Assembly: GCA_964019135.1 (NCBI GenBank)
Contig: OZ025255.1
Coordinates: forward strand, 6,882,001-6,946,000
Source of the DNA: Arenicola marina
Lineage: Eukaryota; Annelida; Polychaeta; Arenicolidae
DNA: 64,000 nt
Direction of reading: 5' to 3'
Shown here: one piece after another, positions 59,908-64,000 of the stretch
Layout: the number at the start of each line of letters is the position of its first letter
Position numbering within the stretch: the stretch's first letter is position 1
The notes under the pieces: generated by a model
Database searches by the model: none
What the model was told of the DNA's origin: nothing
The model's input: only the letters and a program-made list of their open reading frames with translations
Translations under genes and position numbers: made by a program

Positions 59908-60921
59908 ATGGTTCTCAGCGACACAAGTAGAAGTATGGAATACCTGGTGATTGGGACTGACAGGAAGCGAGGCAGTGCCGGCAGCCGGCTAGCGACTGTA
60001 TTCAAGGACTTGTGGGACCCCCAGGACCGAACTGTACTTGGCCGGACCACAGTGTCATGGGCGAAAATTCTCGCATTCTACACCATTTTTTTCACGTCCC
60101 TAATTGGCTTTTGGTGTGTGGCTTGGTTCATGTTTGATCTGTCTGTGGACGACAACTACCCCAGGTACAACCACGCCAGCGTTTACTTCTACAAAAGCTA
60201 TGCAGAATTGCAGTCTGGGGCCGACAAACCACCCAGCCCTGATATTGACAACAAAATTGGTCTCATATTACCCAATCCTGGCATGGGATTTAGGCCAGTT
60301 CCAGAGTATCAGAGCACACTGGTCCGGTTTGTGCAGGGCAGGCCAACTAGTTACAAGCGGTATACAGACCATATCCAGGCATATCTAGATATGTATGAGA
60401 ATGAGAAACAGGATGGAGAAAACTTTATTGACTGTGATAACTTGCTGCCTTCTGAAAGAAGAGATAAGACAAAGGTGTGTCGCTTCAATGTAGATGATCT
60501 CGGAGATGGATGCACATGGCAGAAAGATTATGGATATGATGATGGTCAACCATGTATCTTGCTAAAACTGAACAAAGTCTATGGATGGGAACCAGTCCCA
60601 TATATAAGTGAAGATGATGTTCCAGATCATCTAAAGGACAGATTCAGTCCAAACCATATTGGGGTCACTTGTGAAGGGGAAGGACCTCTTGATGAAGAAA
60701 ACATTGGACCGATCGAGTTTTGGCCCAAAGAAGGTTATCCTGTCAATTACTATCCTTATTTAAACCAGGAGGGGTACAGAGCACCACTGGTTTTTCTGAA
60801 GTTCCTGCGACCGTCAAATGGTGTGGTGATCAACGTTTGGTGCAAAGCATGGGCAAGGAACATCAAACACCATAGACAAGACCGCACAGGCAGCATACAT
60901 TTTGAACTCTTGGTGGATTGA
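59908..60921 (+). CDS. ATP1B-like: Na+/K+-ATPase beta subunit, single exon
   Basis: A 337-residue type II membrane protein in one exon. The ATG at 59908 (CAAAATGG, A at -3 and G at +4) is preferred over an in-frame start at 59785 because it gives a family-like N-terminus of about 50 residues. Visible parts are the cytoplasmic motif GRTTVSWAKI, one membrane segment (about residues 53-77), then an extracellular domain with six Cys in the usual spacing (IDCDN, KVCRF, DGCTW, QPCIL, VTCEG, VWCKA). Also present are YGYDDGQPC, FWPKEGYPVNYYPY and the C-terminal CKAWARNI...FELLVD. The family's role is folding and trafficking of the P-type pump alpha subunit to the plasma membrane. Oddities: there is no intron, and no N-X-S/T glycosylation sequon anywhere in the protein. 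It converges on METTL5. Confidence 0.93.
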   Translation: MVLSDTSRSMEYLVIGTDRKRGSAGSRLATVFKDLWDPQDRTVLGRTTVSWAKILAFYTIFFTSLIGFWCVAWFMFDLSVDDNYPRYNHASVYFYKSYAELQSGADKPPSPDIDNKIGLILPNPGMGFRPVPEYQSTLVRFVQGRPTSYKRYTDHIQAYLDMYENEKQDGENFIDCDNLLPSERRDKTKVCRFNVDDLGDGCTWQKDYGYDDGQPCILLKLNKVYGWEPVPYISEDDVPDHLKDRFSPNHIGVTCEGEGPLDEENIGPIEFWPKEGYPVNYYPYLNQEGYRAPLVFLKFLRPSNGVVINVWCKAWARNIKHHRQDRTGSIHFELLVD

Positions 60922-61569
60922 TTTACAGATCTGTTTGTATCAGATCTGAATTTTACCAGTGTAAATCTGGAACATGCCTATTCATAGATTTAACAAAAGA
61001 AGATAAAACAGAAGAAGATAAAACACTTCTTTGAGCTCAGAAACACTAGCATCTTTGTCAAAAATTGTATATTTACTCTTTCTATGAAATTGGTTAATGT
61101 ATATGAACTGGGCCTACAACATTTAGATGTAGAAAGCTCTTTAGGTGGAATAGTTGTAATGTATGATACAGAAACCATGGCCCAATCTATGTAGGCTTTA
61201 CCCAATCATAATTACAAATCAGAGGTAATAAGGATAAGCTTTAAAAAAAATTCTTCAGTAGACTTAATATATCATAGATCAACTACATAAATAGAGGAAA
61301 TTAACTGAAATGTCCATTCTTATGTGGAAGTAAAGATCTGATTTTACACCTTAAGAAAGAATATGACATCTGAACACCATATTGTATATACATTTTATTG
61401 TTAATCACCTGTAAACATGTTTAACATTGTTGTACTAATACTCAAGTCATTTGGGCTGTTTGAAGAAGAGATCTGAGTACTCTATTGGTTGCCATGTTTC
61501 TGGGCTAACTTATTCCACAAGAGCTGCTTTTACATGCACTTCTGTATTTTTTTTATAGTATACTTACTT
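60922..61569 (+). other. Probable 3' UTR of the ATP1B-like gene
   Basis: AT-rich and non-coding. It ends close to AATAAA at 61579-61584. Confidence 0.5.
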
Positions 61570-61575
61570 TTTATT
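61570..61575 (-). terminator. Candidate polyadenylation signal for METTL5
   Basis: TTTATT on the plus strand is AATAAA on the minus strand. It lies about 55 bases after the METTL5 stop codon. Confidence 0.5.
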
Positions 61576-61578
61576 GCC

Positions 61579-61584
61579 AATAAA
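61579..61584 (+). terminator. Candidate polyadenylation signal for the ATP1B-like gene
   Basis: AATAAA, 658 bases after the stop codon and only three bases from the opposite-strand signal at 61570-61575. Confidence 0.5.
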
Positions 61585-61629
61585 ACTCAAAAAAGTATTT
61601 TTGTACCACTATATACTTGAACTTGTATG

Positions 61630-64000
<2,371 letters not shown>

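Overview
This is animal nuclear DNA, most likely from a marine invertebrate. The genes have GT-AG introns and introns up to 25 kb. The protein set is metazoan: a FERM-domain membrane protein, Pygopus, a Na+/K+-ATPase beta subunit and METTL5. tRNA-derived SINEs, a LINE remnant, several small inverted-repeat DNA transposons and a THAP-type (P-element-like) transposon relic are present. I cannot fix the phylum. A cephalochordate or another slowly evolving invertebrate would fit, but that is a guess.

The dominant feature is minisatellite DNA. Eight unrelated tandem arrays cover about 27 kb, some 42% of the window: 51 bp (1539-3920), 15 bp (6264-13844), 61 bp (14339-20134), 32 bp (22312-23258), 38/35 bp (24094-28376), 52 bp (32791-34400), 62 bp (35172-38390) and 40 bp (42333-43585). 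The first five lie inside introns of one gene. Most long open reading frames in the window are products of these arrays and are not genes.

Layout. From 1402 to 31139 (+) runs the 3' part of an FRMD3/FRMD5-like gene. Six exons can be read with matching splice phases; they encode the FERM C-lobe, a linker and a C-terminal membrane anchor. One intron is almost entirely the 51-bp array, and the next is 25.1 kb and about three quarters satellite. From 31140 to 43585 there is a probable 3' UTR and three arrays with no gene I can support. At 43739-44716 (-) are the last two exons of pygopus, with its PHD finger; the 5' exons were not found. From 44.7 to 58.1 kb is a transposon-rich stretch with MITEs, a LINE end, a 3.6-kb P-element-like relic, foldback elements and a strong 55-bp hairpin. 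At 59908-60921 (+) is a single-exon Na+/K+-ATPase beta subunit gene. It converges on a complete five-exon METTL5 gene (61630-63620, -), and their candidate polyadenylation signals lie only a few bases apart.

The genes do not form a pathway: FRMD acts at the membrane cytoskeleton, Pygopus in Wnt/beta-catenin transcription, ATP1B in ion transport and METTL5 in 18S rRNA methylation. A 200-N assembly gap (29693-29892) falls in the FRMD intron where a FERM-adjacent exon might be expected.
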